Below are positions 10,298-22,650 of a stretch of 64,000 nucleotides of DNA, piece by piece; position 1 is the first letter of the stretch; the number at the start of each line of letters is the position of its first letter. The stretch is from positions 2,418,001-2,482,000 of the forward strand of contig NC_060026.1 in the NCBI RefSeq assembly GCF_021134715.1. Reading direction: 5' to 3'. Origin of the DNA: Daphnia pulex. Its lineage: Eukaryota; Arthropoda; Branchiopoda; Diplostraca; Daphniidae. Under the pieces are notes generated by a model, which worked only from the letters and a program-made list of their open reading frames with translations, searched no databases and was not told the origin of the DNA. Made by a program: the position numbers and the translations under genes.

Positions 10298-13200
10298 TTA
10301 CGGCCCATTGAATCGAATAGCCAATCGCGATCCGGGTGGTTTTGACGTAGAAAGAGGTCTTTCTTGAATTTGAGGTTGACTTGTAATTTCAGCTGACACA
10401 GCCGGAACAGACTGTTGATCCGCTTTGACAGGAGCGACTTTCTCTACTCTCTTCTCAGGAGCCTTTTGCACTTCGTTCTTTTCTTTTTTCGGTGCCAAGT
10501 TGGAAGGTGTAGAAGGAAGTGGGTGAGCAACTTGCTGAGTCCTAGGTTGGTGGTGAACGGACTGGCGAGTAACTTGCATTGGCACAAAACTGTTGGATAC
10601 GGGACCTCGTATCGGTTGAAATTGCATATTGGGAGACTGAGGGACAAACATCATATTGCCAGGATGAGGAATTGTAGGGGGAGGAGCAACCATGGGCTGC
10701 ATAATCATGGGGTTGTGCAATGCCATGGCAGCTGCTTGTTCTGCGGCCTGATTAGAAAACAAAATGTTGCAGTCAACCTGTCAATCGATTGACGAATTGT
10801 CAAATAAATCTCACCTCGTTCTTTGATTTTGCAGCACATCTCCCAACGACTCCCAGCGGGAGGACAGAGACCTCTGCCATCACACTACCATCTTGAAGTA
10901 ACAAGTAGTTGTAAACGGGAAGCCCACATCCTATTTACAAGTCGACGATTAATTAGTACTAGTAAAATCACACATCTTAGGATAGGGTGGTACCAAATAC
11001 CTTTCTGTTGCATGACATCCATCAACTGAAGGCAGAAACTAAATACAGCAGGAGGTGGTTGTCTAGGTATGATTGGATTAGCAATCACAGCTTGGCTTGC
11101 CATGTCAAATAGTTGTTGCACAGACAGCGAAGGCCCCAAGGGAACAGAGACTCCAGCAGGAAGTGGTGGAGGTGGGATGGCCTGCATGAGAACTTCAGGT
11201 GGCGGAGGTGCCGCACGTGGCAATGGTCCCGGAGGCACTGCAGATGCTCCCTTGGGAAGTTTGGTAATTTTTGGAAGATTGCGAGCAGCTTCCTGAAGGG
11301 ATGGTAGTTTCGGAGCCACTGGAACTGGAGGTTCTCTGGAAGTTTTGACCTGGGGCGTCGGCTGTTTGTTTTTAGACGGTTCTTGAGCGGTAACATGTGT
11401 AGTTGTGATTAAACTGGTTGCTCCTTGTTGTTGTTGCTGCTCATGCTGTTGAACCAAAGAGTTCCAAATATCCATGAAAGGAGAAGGAAGACTCGAAGGA
11501 CTGGGAGCCGATTTGGCCGGAATGCGATTGACTGAAGAAACAGGCTTATTTTCAGGAGCGGCTGCAACAGGAGCATTTTCTGCTTTCTTTCTCGTCAGCA
11601 ATTTGGGCTGGGTCACTTGCTTGGCTTGCGCTGGCTGATGTTCTAGCGATGCTTTATATGAGCTATGATTCTGCTTCGGCGGATTCCTGCTAGCCGGCTC
11701 GGTTGGCTTATTCAGAGCGCTGCCGGACGGCCGGACCACTGCCGTAGGCTTCCCTTGTTTTTCTCGCTCAGAGTGCTGCCTTATGCCATGAGTCAAGTTG
11801 ATCATCGCCCAAACAGGAAGGTGGTAGATTCTGTTGGGTACGTCGGGCATTCCTTTGATTGGTAAAGCGCCAGCGAATTCTTCGTCGAACAGGATTTCGT
11901 AGACCACATCCATCACTTTGGACGCATTTTTTATGCCGACGACGGTTCCTCGAAGACCCATAGGAACCGAGTAGCCTTGACGAACGTTCACAACTCGGTC
12001 TAGGAGCTGATAGTTGGCACTAGGGTCTGGTGGAGAGGATCCGGACATCAAATCCGGTTTGAATAGCAGATGGGGACGCACTTGCATGACTAAAGGTCTC
12101 AGTTTCATCAATTTAGGAGCGCCCAGTTTCGCCAGGTACGACAAGGTGTTGGCATCTATTCCTTCCGATCCCCAAGCCTGAAATGATAAATTAAAGTAAA
12201 TATTTTGTGACAAAACGAAATAAACAGTAGTCAGTGAACCAAGAATTACCCTTCGTTCAGCATTTATACACGGAAGTGTCTGGACAAACTCGTGAAGCTT
12301 GGAGGCTCGTTCAACTCCGTCTTCACCAAACACTTGCTGATCGGTAAAATCATCCGAACCCGAGTGCTGCGACAAGAAATCAAAGAAGTCGGGGAACTCG
12401 TTGATGTAGCGGTCCAGGACTTTGATTGTATTCGCCGAGTAAAGCCAGCCGCTGTCAACCTTCTTGGACCAACCAGGGATCTCTTCCTTTGACTTGTTGA
12501 ACTTTAAGGATAGACCGACGTTGACTTTCTTTGGTCTGCGAGGCCTGTCCGAGTTTTTCTCCTCTTCGGTCGGACTTAAAAGAAGATAGATGGTCCCAGT
12601 GATTCGTGAAATTAAATGCGTGCTGATACCGAGCCGCTTGGCTCCAGCATAGCCAGGCATGTAATGGGCCTGTGAGGATCGTTTCTTAACTTCTTCGACT
12701 TCTGGTTCGTGAATGTTGTCAAATTCAATGCGGATTTTTCCTTTGAGGTTCTTGTCAGCTGATAAAACTTTGCCCTGTAGACCGTAGCCAGGATGGCCTA
12801 ACATGAAACAGGCCGAGTTCTGTGAGAAGACTTCAGCGAGAGTCGAAAACTGGTGGCAAACCGTCTCCTTGACTTGCAGTTCTTTGACAGTGGCCTGGAA
12901 GGCGTAAGGGACTGGGATAGGGCTCCATTGCTTCTCCAAAGTAACACGCCCGTTTTGAGTGTAAACATATTTTCGCCCGGTAATTGGTGCGGCGTAAACT
13001 AAAATAGGCGTAGTCCCGATGTCAACACCCCATCGATTGGCATATCTATAATTGCGAAAGCGGCATTAAGCAAATTTGCACACCAGCAAATGACACCAGT
13101 CAGACTCACCGCGTACGAATTTCCTTTTCTTGCAAGCGCCAGTCGTCCACGTCTCGCGGCAACATTGGCATTTTGCGAATTTCTCCATCCAATTTGTAGG

Positions 13201-16200
13201 TGACGCTACCACCTTCACCAAACGATTCAATTTCGAAGCTGTATTTGCACTCTGTATTGGCAACAGCCACAACCCGAGCTTCCTGCAAGTGAGGCCAACT
13301 GACGAAGACAGTCTGCCCGCAATAGCGATTCCCGATGTCGTTGATATCAGGCACCGTTTCTTGGACCAGCGACAAAACCTGCGACTCATTGAGGGTGTTC
13401 ATGTTGAACACACAGATGGAAGACTTCTTCAAACTTGCCTAAATGGATATACACTTTTATAAACATGTACTTGAATATTAAAAGATTGTCAATCAATGTT
13501 ACCGTATACGGTAGATTTCTCATCGAGGGGAACCCGGGAATGTATCGATCGGGATTATAGTTAGGGTGAAGACCCTTCACAAGTTGATCGGATGAGATGA
13601 CGAATGCGTCTCTGGTTATCTCCTTGCATCGGCAGTGATTGTGAGGGATAGTAGGAAAGTAAGCAGGTGCAACACACTCTCCTGCAAATACAATTTTACC
13701 AATTAGTGATTATCCCTACTCAGAACGATAATTTAAACTTACCAAGATCCTCTTCACAAAACACATAGACTTGCATGGGGCCGTGCCGATTGCGATTTTT
13801 CTCTTGGTCTGATAATCGCGACTCGCAATCTTTCATGGCCGATATAAGTCGCTTCTCGTCGATAAAAGGAATCAGCACTACAGCCTCCCACTCTTGTTGT
13901 TTCCCATTCTTGTCCGTCTGCAATAAAAAAATAAATGATTAATGCAAAATTACTGTTCAACCCATTTGCGCCAAAATATTTACACTAAAATTAGACGGGT
14001 AATAATCGATAATCGGACTGTCGATGGAGGACATCAAACTGTGATGAGCAACCGGTAACAGGGCTTTGCTGGCTGCAGGTAGTACTCCCAACAGCTGCTC
14101 GTAGGGCAGGAAAGGCTGGCCGAGATCATATTTCAACTTGAGGTTGGCGAAATTACGGACATCAGAAACGTAGGGAGCATAATGATGTGGGTAGTACCAA
14201 GACCACGAGCACACACCATTATAATAATAGTGAAGGATCCATTGAATGGCAAGAACGTAACCCTCGGCTTGATCCCGAAGGACATCACTAAAAAAAAATT
14301 AGTTGTCAATTTAATGTCAACATTGTTATTCGACATTTAAAGAAATACAATTTACCTGTCGACTTCGCTGTATTCCATTTTTTCCATGTAATAATTCCTC
14401 TTGTGGGCTTTGAATTCCAGCTGAAATTGCTTGTCTTCGTCGGCCGACGTGTACTCGTCATCGTCGGAAACGTAACTTTCTCCTTCCTCATCATTGGTTT
14501 CCTCGTCAATATCAGGTTCCGTTTCTTCTCCGCTTTCCGTGATACAAGCTGAGGCGTCGACAAGCTTGTCAACAACAATCTCATCAGAATCGGCGCTATC
14601 TTCTCTCAAGAGATCGTCAACTTCAGCAGCCTTGGCAAGCAAAAAGCTGGCAGTATCAGAGGGTCGTACAGTAGGCGGTTTTTTTTCAAACTCGTACTAA
14701 AAATAGAAAAAAGGAATGCAATCGAAGATGCTAAAATTAATCTAAGATGCGGCTACCTCGACTAGTTTCTTGCGACCGTGTCGACTCTCCAGCCATTTGA
14801 CATCAGCGAAGGTGTCATTAAAATTTTCGTAGTCTATGAGCGCTAGACGTTCCATAAACTTTTCGAACCGTGGCAAGTTCAGCTGACCGTTCTCGTTAAT
14901 ATACCCATCCAGAGTGGGTAGAACTTCCATGTAAGCCGAGTAGAGTAGCGGTAATGCGCCTTTGTTGATATGGAAATGTGGAAGATTAGGAATGAAATCG
15001 TTTCCAACCAAAAATCCCATCAAGACCTACAAGGAAAATTTCACTTAAATTATGCGTGAATTTTTTTAAATGGGTTTAAACTATAGCTTACCCAGTCATC
15101 AATAATATGCTCCAAGTCGTAGGGAAATTTCAATTTAGGCTTCACAGAGGCAAATTCAAGATCCAAATATTCACGGAATAGTGACAAATGCAGTAAATGA
15201 AATGTAGTCTCCTCAGGAGTCGTAATCCTCTTTTCATTTTTCTTTCCACCAAATCTAACCTATTTCGGTGCAACAACAAAAAATTAGTTCTCGACTCGTT
15301 TTAAAACAAAAAGCAGACCTTCGTACTTCTTCACGGAGCAAGGAGAAATATGGTTCGTGAGAGCACAAACCCAACATCATGAGATCAGCATCTAACCCAT
15401 AAAGACAGTGACGAGTCTCGGCGTTGTAGTCTGGTTGACTTCTTTGAAATCGAATAAACTCCATAATCTTGTGCTCACCTTCTCCAGGAACCTGTGAAAA
15501 GTGAGTTGAGCAAGATTTCATGTTGTGTAAATGGTTGACTAAATTACCTGATGTCCAGACAAAATGACTTGCGTATTTTGCCACAGAGGATCAGTAGATA
15601 CTTTATTGGTGACAAAAAATTGCAACTGTTTTTGCAGATTGTCCATGAATTCAGTTCCAGGAGTGATGCAATTGGAGTCAAATCTTTTCTCTTCTGGCAA
15701 AACCTCACCCTAAATTAGATCAACTTGTTAAAACATTGTTCATAGATGATTGATCAATTTATATACCTTTCTCAGAGCTTCTTTTTCTTTATCCTCAGCT
15801 TCCTTAGCTGAGCGGAACCTTCTACCACGCTGCTGGTTCATTTTGGCACGAGGGGCAACTCCATCAATTGCCATGAAGAAGACCTTTTGGGGTCTAATGA
15901 GGCGAAACAGGACCTGCATGAAAATAAAGTTTAACAGGTTGTCACACAAAACTACTGTCAGTAACTTACCTCCAAATAGTGAAATATGTCAGAAACAATT
16001 TTTTCTTCAGAGATTCTGAAGTGAACATCTTCGTCGTTGGGGTGGGAGCAGTTGTGAATAATTCCATTCATGTCCAGGTATAAATTGTCAAATTCAGGTA
16101 TCTAATCATTCAGAAATTTATGAAATACAACACATTTATATTGCTAATTTAAATCTTAAGCATACCTGATATTCTTTTACTGTTTCACTTAGGCAAGGAT

Positions 16201-16240
16201 AGCGTTCGCTGATCCACCGGTAAAACTTGGGGACACCCAT
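10298..16240 (-). CDS. XRN1: 5'-3' exoribonuclease 1 (XRN1 / pacman)
   Basis: Sixteen exons are predicted with frames that join, giving about 1661 residues: 16166-16240, 15970-16101, 15767-15913, 15548-15709, 15327-15491, 15092-15259, 14757-15026, 14356-14696, 13984-14287, 13743-13917, 13503-13681, 13110-13438, 12250-13045, 11001-12177, 10815-10930, 10298-10747. The start [15 protein letters not shown] is diagnostic. The catalytic acidic clusters are present in [36 protein letters not shown] and GNDFIPNLP, as is the basic [12 protein letters not shown] stretch. An acidic linker in exon 8 separates the nuclease core from the PAZ/KOW/winged-helix part ([28 protein letters not shown]). The C-terminal third is low complexity (Pro, Gln). 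The enzyme degrades decapped mRNA in the cytoplasm. The donor of exon 5 is GTACGA, chosen because REE-VRFGG then reads through as in orthologues. Confidence 0.95.
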
Positions 16241-17258
16241 ATTGCAAATTTGTAAGAAACGACTGAGAAATTAATATGTCAATCAACACAATGCAATCTT
16301 TATAACTTTATATATCTCGGACAAGTTCTCGTAGTGAGTTTTACGGCGGCTATAAGTGATGAGCTACGAGCCTACGATATGAGCTTTTATTTAGCATACA
16401 ACCATACAAACACCGAGACAATGCAAAACCAGCCAAAAGCGACATTGCAACATTTTCTCATAGGATTCCGACCGGTTATTTATTTGTTTATTTTTTAAGC
16501 TCTTCTTTTTTATTTTACCGTTAGATAAAATAATAAAAAAAAAGTTCTTTGATTAGAAGATATTCCGAATTTTGCAGTGAAATTGAAAACGCATCAAGAA
16601 TGTAAAATGTCATTTTCTAAAATCTATTGCGCTGCATCAGCAAATGAGAATGACCCTCGACTTTATTTACAATCGTTTCTTCTATTTTGATATTAAAAAT
16701 GGGATGATCCGATAGGAATTGGCAGTGAGTTTGAAATAATCGGAATATTTATGCTAAGCTCAGCCTTCCAGCAGCGACAATGTCTTCAAATGTCAAAATA
16801 ATAACATAGTGACAATGAGTTTTGGCTGTGACGTTTTTGTTCCGGGTCCTAGGGGGTTGGGGAAGGGAAAAAAATCCAGAATGGCGTCGACTGCTTTACC
16901 TTAACTTTCGTATGGAATGGATGGATGTGTTGGGTTGGCCGTGCAAAAGTTTGATGCCTGAGAGAGAATCTGGCTGTAAATGGTTGAATGTGATGAACTC
17001 TAGAGTCAGGTTTTGTAATTAGAGGGTGTGCAAAGTGTGGAATTGAGAGTGTTGTGTGTGTGTTTCTTTCCGAGTGTAAAAAAAAAATCGGCTTCTTCTC
17101 TCCCCCCCCCCCTCCTTCCTGGTCCCAGTTGTGTACAGCTAGAGTCGGCGTCGATGGAAACGATAGCATTCATTCCCCGTTTGCGATGATCATATGCCCG
17201 TACGATTGGTTGTTGTAAAAGTCGTGAGTATCTCGTCAGTTTATTTAGTCGCCCGAAA
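16241..17258. promoter_or_regulatory. Head-to-head upstream region of XRN1 and TBPH
   Basis: About 1.0 kb separates the XRN1 start (minus) from the TBPH start (plus). It holds no supported ORF. The part near TBPH is GC-richer and has a run of C at about 17101-17112. No TATA box is evident close to either start. A shared promoter region is inferred from the arrangement only. Confidence 0.4.
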
Positions 17259-20154
17259 ATGAGCTGCAGCTACATTCAAGTTGCTGAGGATGAGACTGAG
17301 GAGCCCATAGAATTACCCACTGAGGATGACAGTGCGCTATTGCTCAGCACCTTGGCTGCCCAATTTCCAGGTGTTTCGGGCCTCAAGTACAGAGCCCCAG
17401 AATCTCGCTCAATGAGAGGTGTCAGACTTCTAGAAGGAAGGTTCCAGCCGCCAGAGGATGGCTGGGGGAACCACGTCTACATATGTGTTTTCCCCAAAGG
17501 TAATGATGCATGTCAAACTTTGTTTGGTTTTTCAACTAGACTAAGACGGTTTCTTGTGTGCATTTCAAAACAGAAAACAAACGAAAGTCAGATGACCATC
17601 CAGAAAACTCCACAGCCAAAACCAAACGGATGGAAATGAGGCTCAAGTGCTCTGACCTCATTGTGCTTGGATTGCCATGGAAAACATCCGAGCAGGACTT
17701 GAGGGTGTATTTTGAAAACTTTGGTGAACTTTTGATGGCACAGGTACGATTCAAGACCACTCCTGTAAACAAAAAGAGTTCACTCTCTTACCCAATGTTT
17801 ACATGTTGACAGGTCAAGAAGGATGCAAAAACTGGCCAGAGCAAAGGTTTCGGCTTCATACGATTCGCCAATTACGATTCTCAAGTCCGCGTCCTTTCTC
17901 AGCGGCACCTTATCGACGGCCGATGGTGTGACGTGAAAATTCCCAACTCGAAAGCGGTGAGATCTCATTCTCGCCTTTAATTCAATTCCGGACGAAATCT
18001 GACTGACTTTGTCCCTTCATTAAAACAGGGTGGCACCCCGCAGGTCCCGTGCAAAGTATTCGTCGGCCGGTGCACGGAGGACATCACGGCGGACGACCTG
18101 CGCGACTATTTCTGCAAATTTGGCGAAGTGACGGACGTGTTTATTCCCAAGCCATTCCGGGCGTTTTCGTTTGTCACCTTCCTGGATCCCGAAGTGGCCC
18201 AGTCGCTCTGCGGAGAGGATCATATCATCAAAGGTAGTAGATGTGCTTTGGATGTCGACTCGAGTCCGAGACGACCGTGCTTGAATGTCTTTCTCGACTT
18301 CGCTCCCGAGCAGGTACGTCGGTGCACGTAAGCAACGCCGCACCCAAGACGGACATTTCTTCGCGCTACACGACCTATCAGCAGCCTCCTGCCCACCATC
18401 AACACCATGCCCACCATCAGCAACAGCAGCATCATCATCAGCAGCACCACCATCAGCAACAGCATCACCATCACGCTCAGCAGCAGCAGCAACAGCACCA
18501 CCATCATCACCATCACCACGCCCAGCAGCAGCAGCAACAGCAGCAGCAGTACGGCCACCAGCACCAACAGCATCACACTCCGCCACACAGTCACGGAATG
18601 GGACCGCCGGGTCCGTCCAGAGGACCGCCAGCTATTCCCTACACCGGAGTGCTCCGTGGCCCAGGTCAGGGATATTCATCGTAAAAAAAAAACAAAAAAA
18701 AAAAAAACAAATAAATCAATAAAAGAACAAGGGGGGCAAACAAATGAAACAAAAAAGGGGGGTTCATTCTTCCTACTTTTTCTTTTAAATAATAATTTCC
18801 CATCATCATCTTTTTTTCTTCTTTCGAGTGTGGGTGTGGTGTGGGATCGGAGAGTGAGTGGGTGTGTGATTGTGTGTGTGAAAGAGATAAGATTTGAGTT
18901 TTCGTTCTGATAAAAGTCTGACATCGATAGAGATTATCCAGAAAGTTGTTTCTTCTTCCCCCACTATTATTTGATTTTTTTTTTCGTAGAATTTATTATT
19001 TCTTCCCCTTTTCTTCGTGAAGTCGAAAAATAAAATTGTTTTTTGGGCATTGTAAATCGCCTTCTATCTTTCTATTTTTTTATTATTATTTTCTCCTTCA
19101 AGCCAAAATAATTTGAAATGATTCGATTTAGAACTTTAGTGTAAATTTGTTCGTTTTTTTTCTCGTTTGTTTTTTTTTTGCTTCACAGGCATAGGAGGAG
19201 ACGGAATGACGTCTAAAGGGGGTCCATGGGGTGCAACTGTAGGTCCGGGTGGGGCGTCGGCCGCTGCGACGGTCAACCCGTACCACCACCAAGGACCCAA
19301 TCCGTTTCACCAAGGTGCTGCACCCGGTACTAACTCGGACTGGTGGCATTCGAGTAGTTTACATTCTCTTGTTCTATTAAATTATATTCATTTTAAAAAA
19401 TGACGGACACTTTTACCAATTCACCGATGTCGTTTTTTTCCCCCTACTTCCAGGTGGAGGTGGACCGTCTCCCTATCAGCCGTCATCCGTCGGAGGAGCT
19501 TGGAGCGGCCAGCCGCCGCCTCATCAACACAACAATCGACCGCATACCGAACTGCCCAATTTGGCCGCTCTCGGCTCGTCTCTGGGACTGACTGGAGCCA
19601 CGGCAGGTAGTCCAGCCCCGCCGGGCGCCGCCCAGCTGGGAATGGGGACCCTTAATTTGGGAGCTCTTCCGGGCGGATCGGCTCTAGTCGCCGCTCTCAG
19701 CTCGGCCGCCATGAACTCGGCCGCTCTGAACACGGCCGCCAATTGGAGCGGCTTGTTCAACAGCTTGCAGGGACCACAGGCTCCTCCCCCTCAACAACAA
19801 CAGCAACAACAACCGCAGGATGGATCCGGGGGACCGGGTAGTTATCCGACAACTCAACAGCATCAACAACACCAGCAACATCAAGCCATGGTCTCGGTCG
19901 GCATGCCCTTACCGGCTCCTAACAACGGTCCCGGCGGAGGAGCTTCGGGATTGCTCGGATGGGGTGAAAGTCCCGGTCCAGTGACTGTAGCTACACCCAG
20001 TGGCGTCCAGCAACAACAGCAACAGCCCCAACAGACCGGCACCCCACAGTCGCAGCAACAACAGCAACAACAACAACAAGCTCCTTGGGGCCAGAGGCAA
20101 CAGCAAGAAGGTCCGGGTCCCAAAGGACCTCCCTACAACATGAAATACGATTAA
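17259..20154 (+). CDS. TBPH: TDP-43 orthologue (TARDBP / TBPH), long form
   Basis: Predicted long-form exons are 17259-17499, 17574-17743, 17813-17956, 18029-18233, 18314-18664, 19189-19314 (or to 19326) and 19454-20154, about 645 residues. Domains: the N-terminal oligomerisation domain (1-80; [23 protein letters not shown]), a basic nuclear-import stretch (ENKRK...KTKR), RRM1 from about 107 ([20 protein letters not shown]-1 KGFGFIRF) and RRM2 from about 193 ([22 protein letters not shown]). The C-terminal half is low complexity. It starts with a His/Gln block (about 272-345), then has Gly-rich sequence, an Ala-rich stretch ([28 protein letters not shown]) resembling the conserved helix of TDP-43, GWGE, and Gln runs. 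The protein binds UG-rich RNA and controls splicing. A small intron (20166-20233) appears to lie just after the stop. Confidence 0.93.
18314..18684 (+). CDS. TBPH: Alternative terminal exon of TBPH (short form)
   Basis: If the donor at 18665 is not used, exon 5 reads on for six residues and stops at 18682-18684, giving a 376-residue protein. It has both RRMs and the His/Gln block but lacks the Gly/Ala-rich tail. AATAAA at 19029-19034 could serve as its poly(A) signal, which would make this a composite terminal exon. TG-rich sequence at 18827-18881, a TDP-43-type binding site, lies between the stop and that signal. Whether the short form is made is inferred, not shown. Confidence 0.5.
18370..18560 (+). 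repeat. CAG/CAT trinucleotide tract coding His/Gln
   Basis: Interrupted CAG, CAC and CAT codons in the TBPH reading frame encode alternating runs of Gln and His (for example [18 protein letters not shown]). The tract is interrupted at the DNA level, which should lower its instability. Similar but shorter Gln tracts occur at 19793-19813 and 20052-20080. Confidence 0.85.
18827..18881 (+). promoter_or_regulatory. TG-rich tract downstream of the TBPH short-form stop
   Basis: The plus strand reads as interrupted TG/TGG repeats, ending in tgtgtgtgtg just before 18881. The RNA would be UG-rich. TDP-43 proteins are known to bind UG repeats and to control their own mRNA, so this is a candidate autoregulatory site. 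This is inference. Confidence 0.4.
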
Positions 20155-22650
20155 TCGAGAGGCAGTAAGTTAAATGAATCAACTTTTAATTTCTACCGAA
20201 TCAAATTATTTATTATTTACTTTCCCAATTCAGGAAGAAGACGATCATTTCAAAATGAAACCAAATGAAGAAGAAAACAAAAAAACAGTGCGAATATGAC
20301 GGAGGGACATTTCAAAAGGCTCTGATTTACGCGCCAAAAATGTGATCATGAAATCTGAATGTGCGAGAGCGAGTTTTTGTACGTGTCGGTTGGCCGCCCG
20401 AATTAGCGAGAGAGTCTGATGTGGACTGAAAGAGAAAGCGAAAACTTTTCTTTGACTGACTGAAAGTGAATTCAATCGAGAGAGAGAAAAAGAGAAACAA
20501 ATAAGGAAAGGTTTGATTGATTTTGATTGATTGTGTGGTTACGTATCCTGTGTGCGTCTAAAAACATTTCTTTCTCCCCCCAATTTTTTTCTCGTGGCAA
20601 AAGAAAAGAAGAATTTGTTTTTTAAATAAGTTGCGGTTGGTGTTTGGTTTAGAATTTCCCCCTCCCTCCCCCATTTTTTTCCTTTTTGCTTCCGCCAATT
20701 TCTATAGGGTCTGTTACTTCACGTTGGACTTTTTTTTTTGTATTGGATCCTGTTGAAGGACTGGAAAAAATTCAAATTTCGATAGAGGGGGGTGGGGAGA
20801 TATTATTAGTTGCGTGTGTATGTGTGAGTGTGTTAATCTTTTGATTTAGATCGTTTCTTCTTCCTTGCAACAAAAAAAAACGCGTTTGCTTGGGCTTGAT
20901 TTTTAATTGTTTCTTTCCCTTTTTTTTTTAAACCAATCCTTAAATCAAGATAGAAATTTCGTGAGTGAATGTAGAATTTTTTTTTTTTTTCAGCATTCTT
21001 CCGGTTCCGGTGTTCCTTCTTTCTAAATTTCCCTTTTTTTTCGGCGGGGGAGGGAAGCTTCTAAATTCTCTCGTGTCCGGGTGGTTTTTAATAGTCGTGA
21101 AATGAATTAATCACCCAACCCTCCCTCTTAAAGGACATTCTGAACTCGCTGGTAGTTTAAGGATCATCATCTATCTCTCTCTCTCTCTAACACACACACT
21201 TTATAAAATTGGGGTCCCCATTTTTCTTTGATTGGCTTTGACATTTTCACGGGAAAGTTTGTTTTTTTTTCAGTTTTTTTCTTTTGGTTTCTGTGTGCGC
21301 GTGCTTGTTAGAATTTGGAAACAAAAATTTGAAAATTTAGCCCCCGCCACCGCGAAAAATTCGGTAGAATGAAGGGAGAGAGAGAGAGACATTGACATTA
21401 ACTAATTTTGTATGTGACTCGTGTGTGTGTGTGTGTGTGTTTGTGTGTGTGTACTTGTGTGTATAAAAACCAACAAAACAAAAGAAAAAAAGCAAAACAA
21501 ATTATCTAGGCTACAACAAACAAAACTAAAAAAACGTTAAACGGGGTGTGACGTCAGAGTCGATGTGCTTTGCAGGTGCGATTGCATAAAACATGAAAGA
21601 GAGAGAGAGAGAGAGAGATTTTTATTTATTCTGCGCCAATAACGAAACGATTCAAACATTGAAAAGAGCATTTATTTAAAATAAAAAGAGTTGGGAGGAG
21701 AAACGGAATGGCGTCAAGTGAAACCAAAATTGACAGTTCGCCGTGTGATTGGGTTCGAAGAGGAAAAATAATCAAGTCGTCGTCATCGCCCAGGATTGTA
21801 ATTAAATTCTCTTTTTTTTTTTTTCGTTTTAAAATTTCCTCGCGTGTGTTTGTGTGTGTGTGTGTTTATACTCCCCCATTTTCGGTTTTTGTGTGTGTGT
21901 GGCATGTTTGGCTCTTTTTTCTTTTGACTGCCCATCTTTTTTTCTGTTTGGTTATATATAGTTCTCTTCTCTTTCTCTCTTTGATGGGCGACATCGCAGT
22001 GTGTGTGTGTCTTTGTTGATTGTGTGTTAAACGATCCTCCCCGGGAACCACACCATAAATTTGTCTTTTTTTTAAATGTCAAATGAAGAAGGGAGCCAGA
22101 GACGTTATAATACCGCAGAAAATGATGGTAGCGACAAACATCTGTGGCGCACCATTTATACCCACCACCAGAAAATAATGAAAATAAAATCAACAAAAAA
22201 AAAACAAAAAAGAGTCCCCCCCTCCTCCCCCCAAAAATCTTCTCTTTCGTGTCACTATATATCTATATTGCAATACACACCATTTCGTCACACGTCAAGA
22301 ATTGTCTTATGATCGATTCCCCTTTCATTTTGTTTTTTTGGTTTCTCAAGTCTTGGTCGATTTGATGTATTCGGACAAGAAATGATTGATTGCTTCGAAC
22401 TTGATAAAAAGGTCAAGCGTTATTCCGGCATTTCGCCTTGAAATAACACAAAATATAGAAAAGGCGGATGGGAACACCTTGGCGGATGGCCCCCCGACTG
22501 GGACCAATTTAGAGGTCGATATCCTCGCTCCGTACACCGGCGGTCAAACCGCTATCAACTACTTGGCCTCAAAAATTTTCCTTTTTTTTTTTTCAACAAG
22601 AACGAATTACGTAAGATTGCCAAGTTTTGAATTGGTGAACTTGGAATGTT
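20155..22650 (+). other. Probable long 3' UTR of TBPH
   Basis: No supported gene is present. The sequence is T-rich with long (GT)n runs at 21421-21453, 21843-21866, 21891-21900 and 21999-22010, and GA runs at 21373-21388 and 21599-21619. AATAAA occurs at 22183-22188 and 22725-22730. The lack of any other gene, the same-strand TG bias and the poly(A) signals suggest a long UTR, but the true 3' end cannot be set from sequence. Confidence 0.45.
21421..21453 (+). repeat. (GT)n microsatellite
   Basis: Ten uninterrupted GT units are followed by TT and a further GT run. It is on the sense strand of TBPH, so a transcript would carry a long UG repeat. Confidence 0.9.

Noticed and set aside
18220-18594. 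Leu/Met/Val-rich antisense frame opposite the TBPH His/Gln block
   Set aside because: It is the reverse complement of CAG/CAT repeats, not a membrane protein gene.
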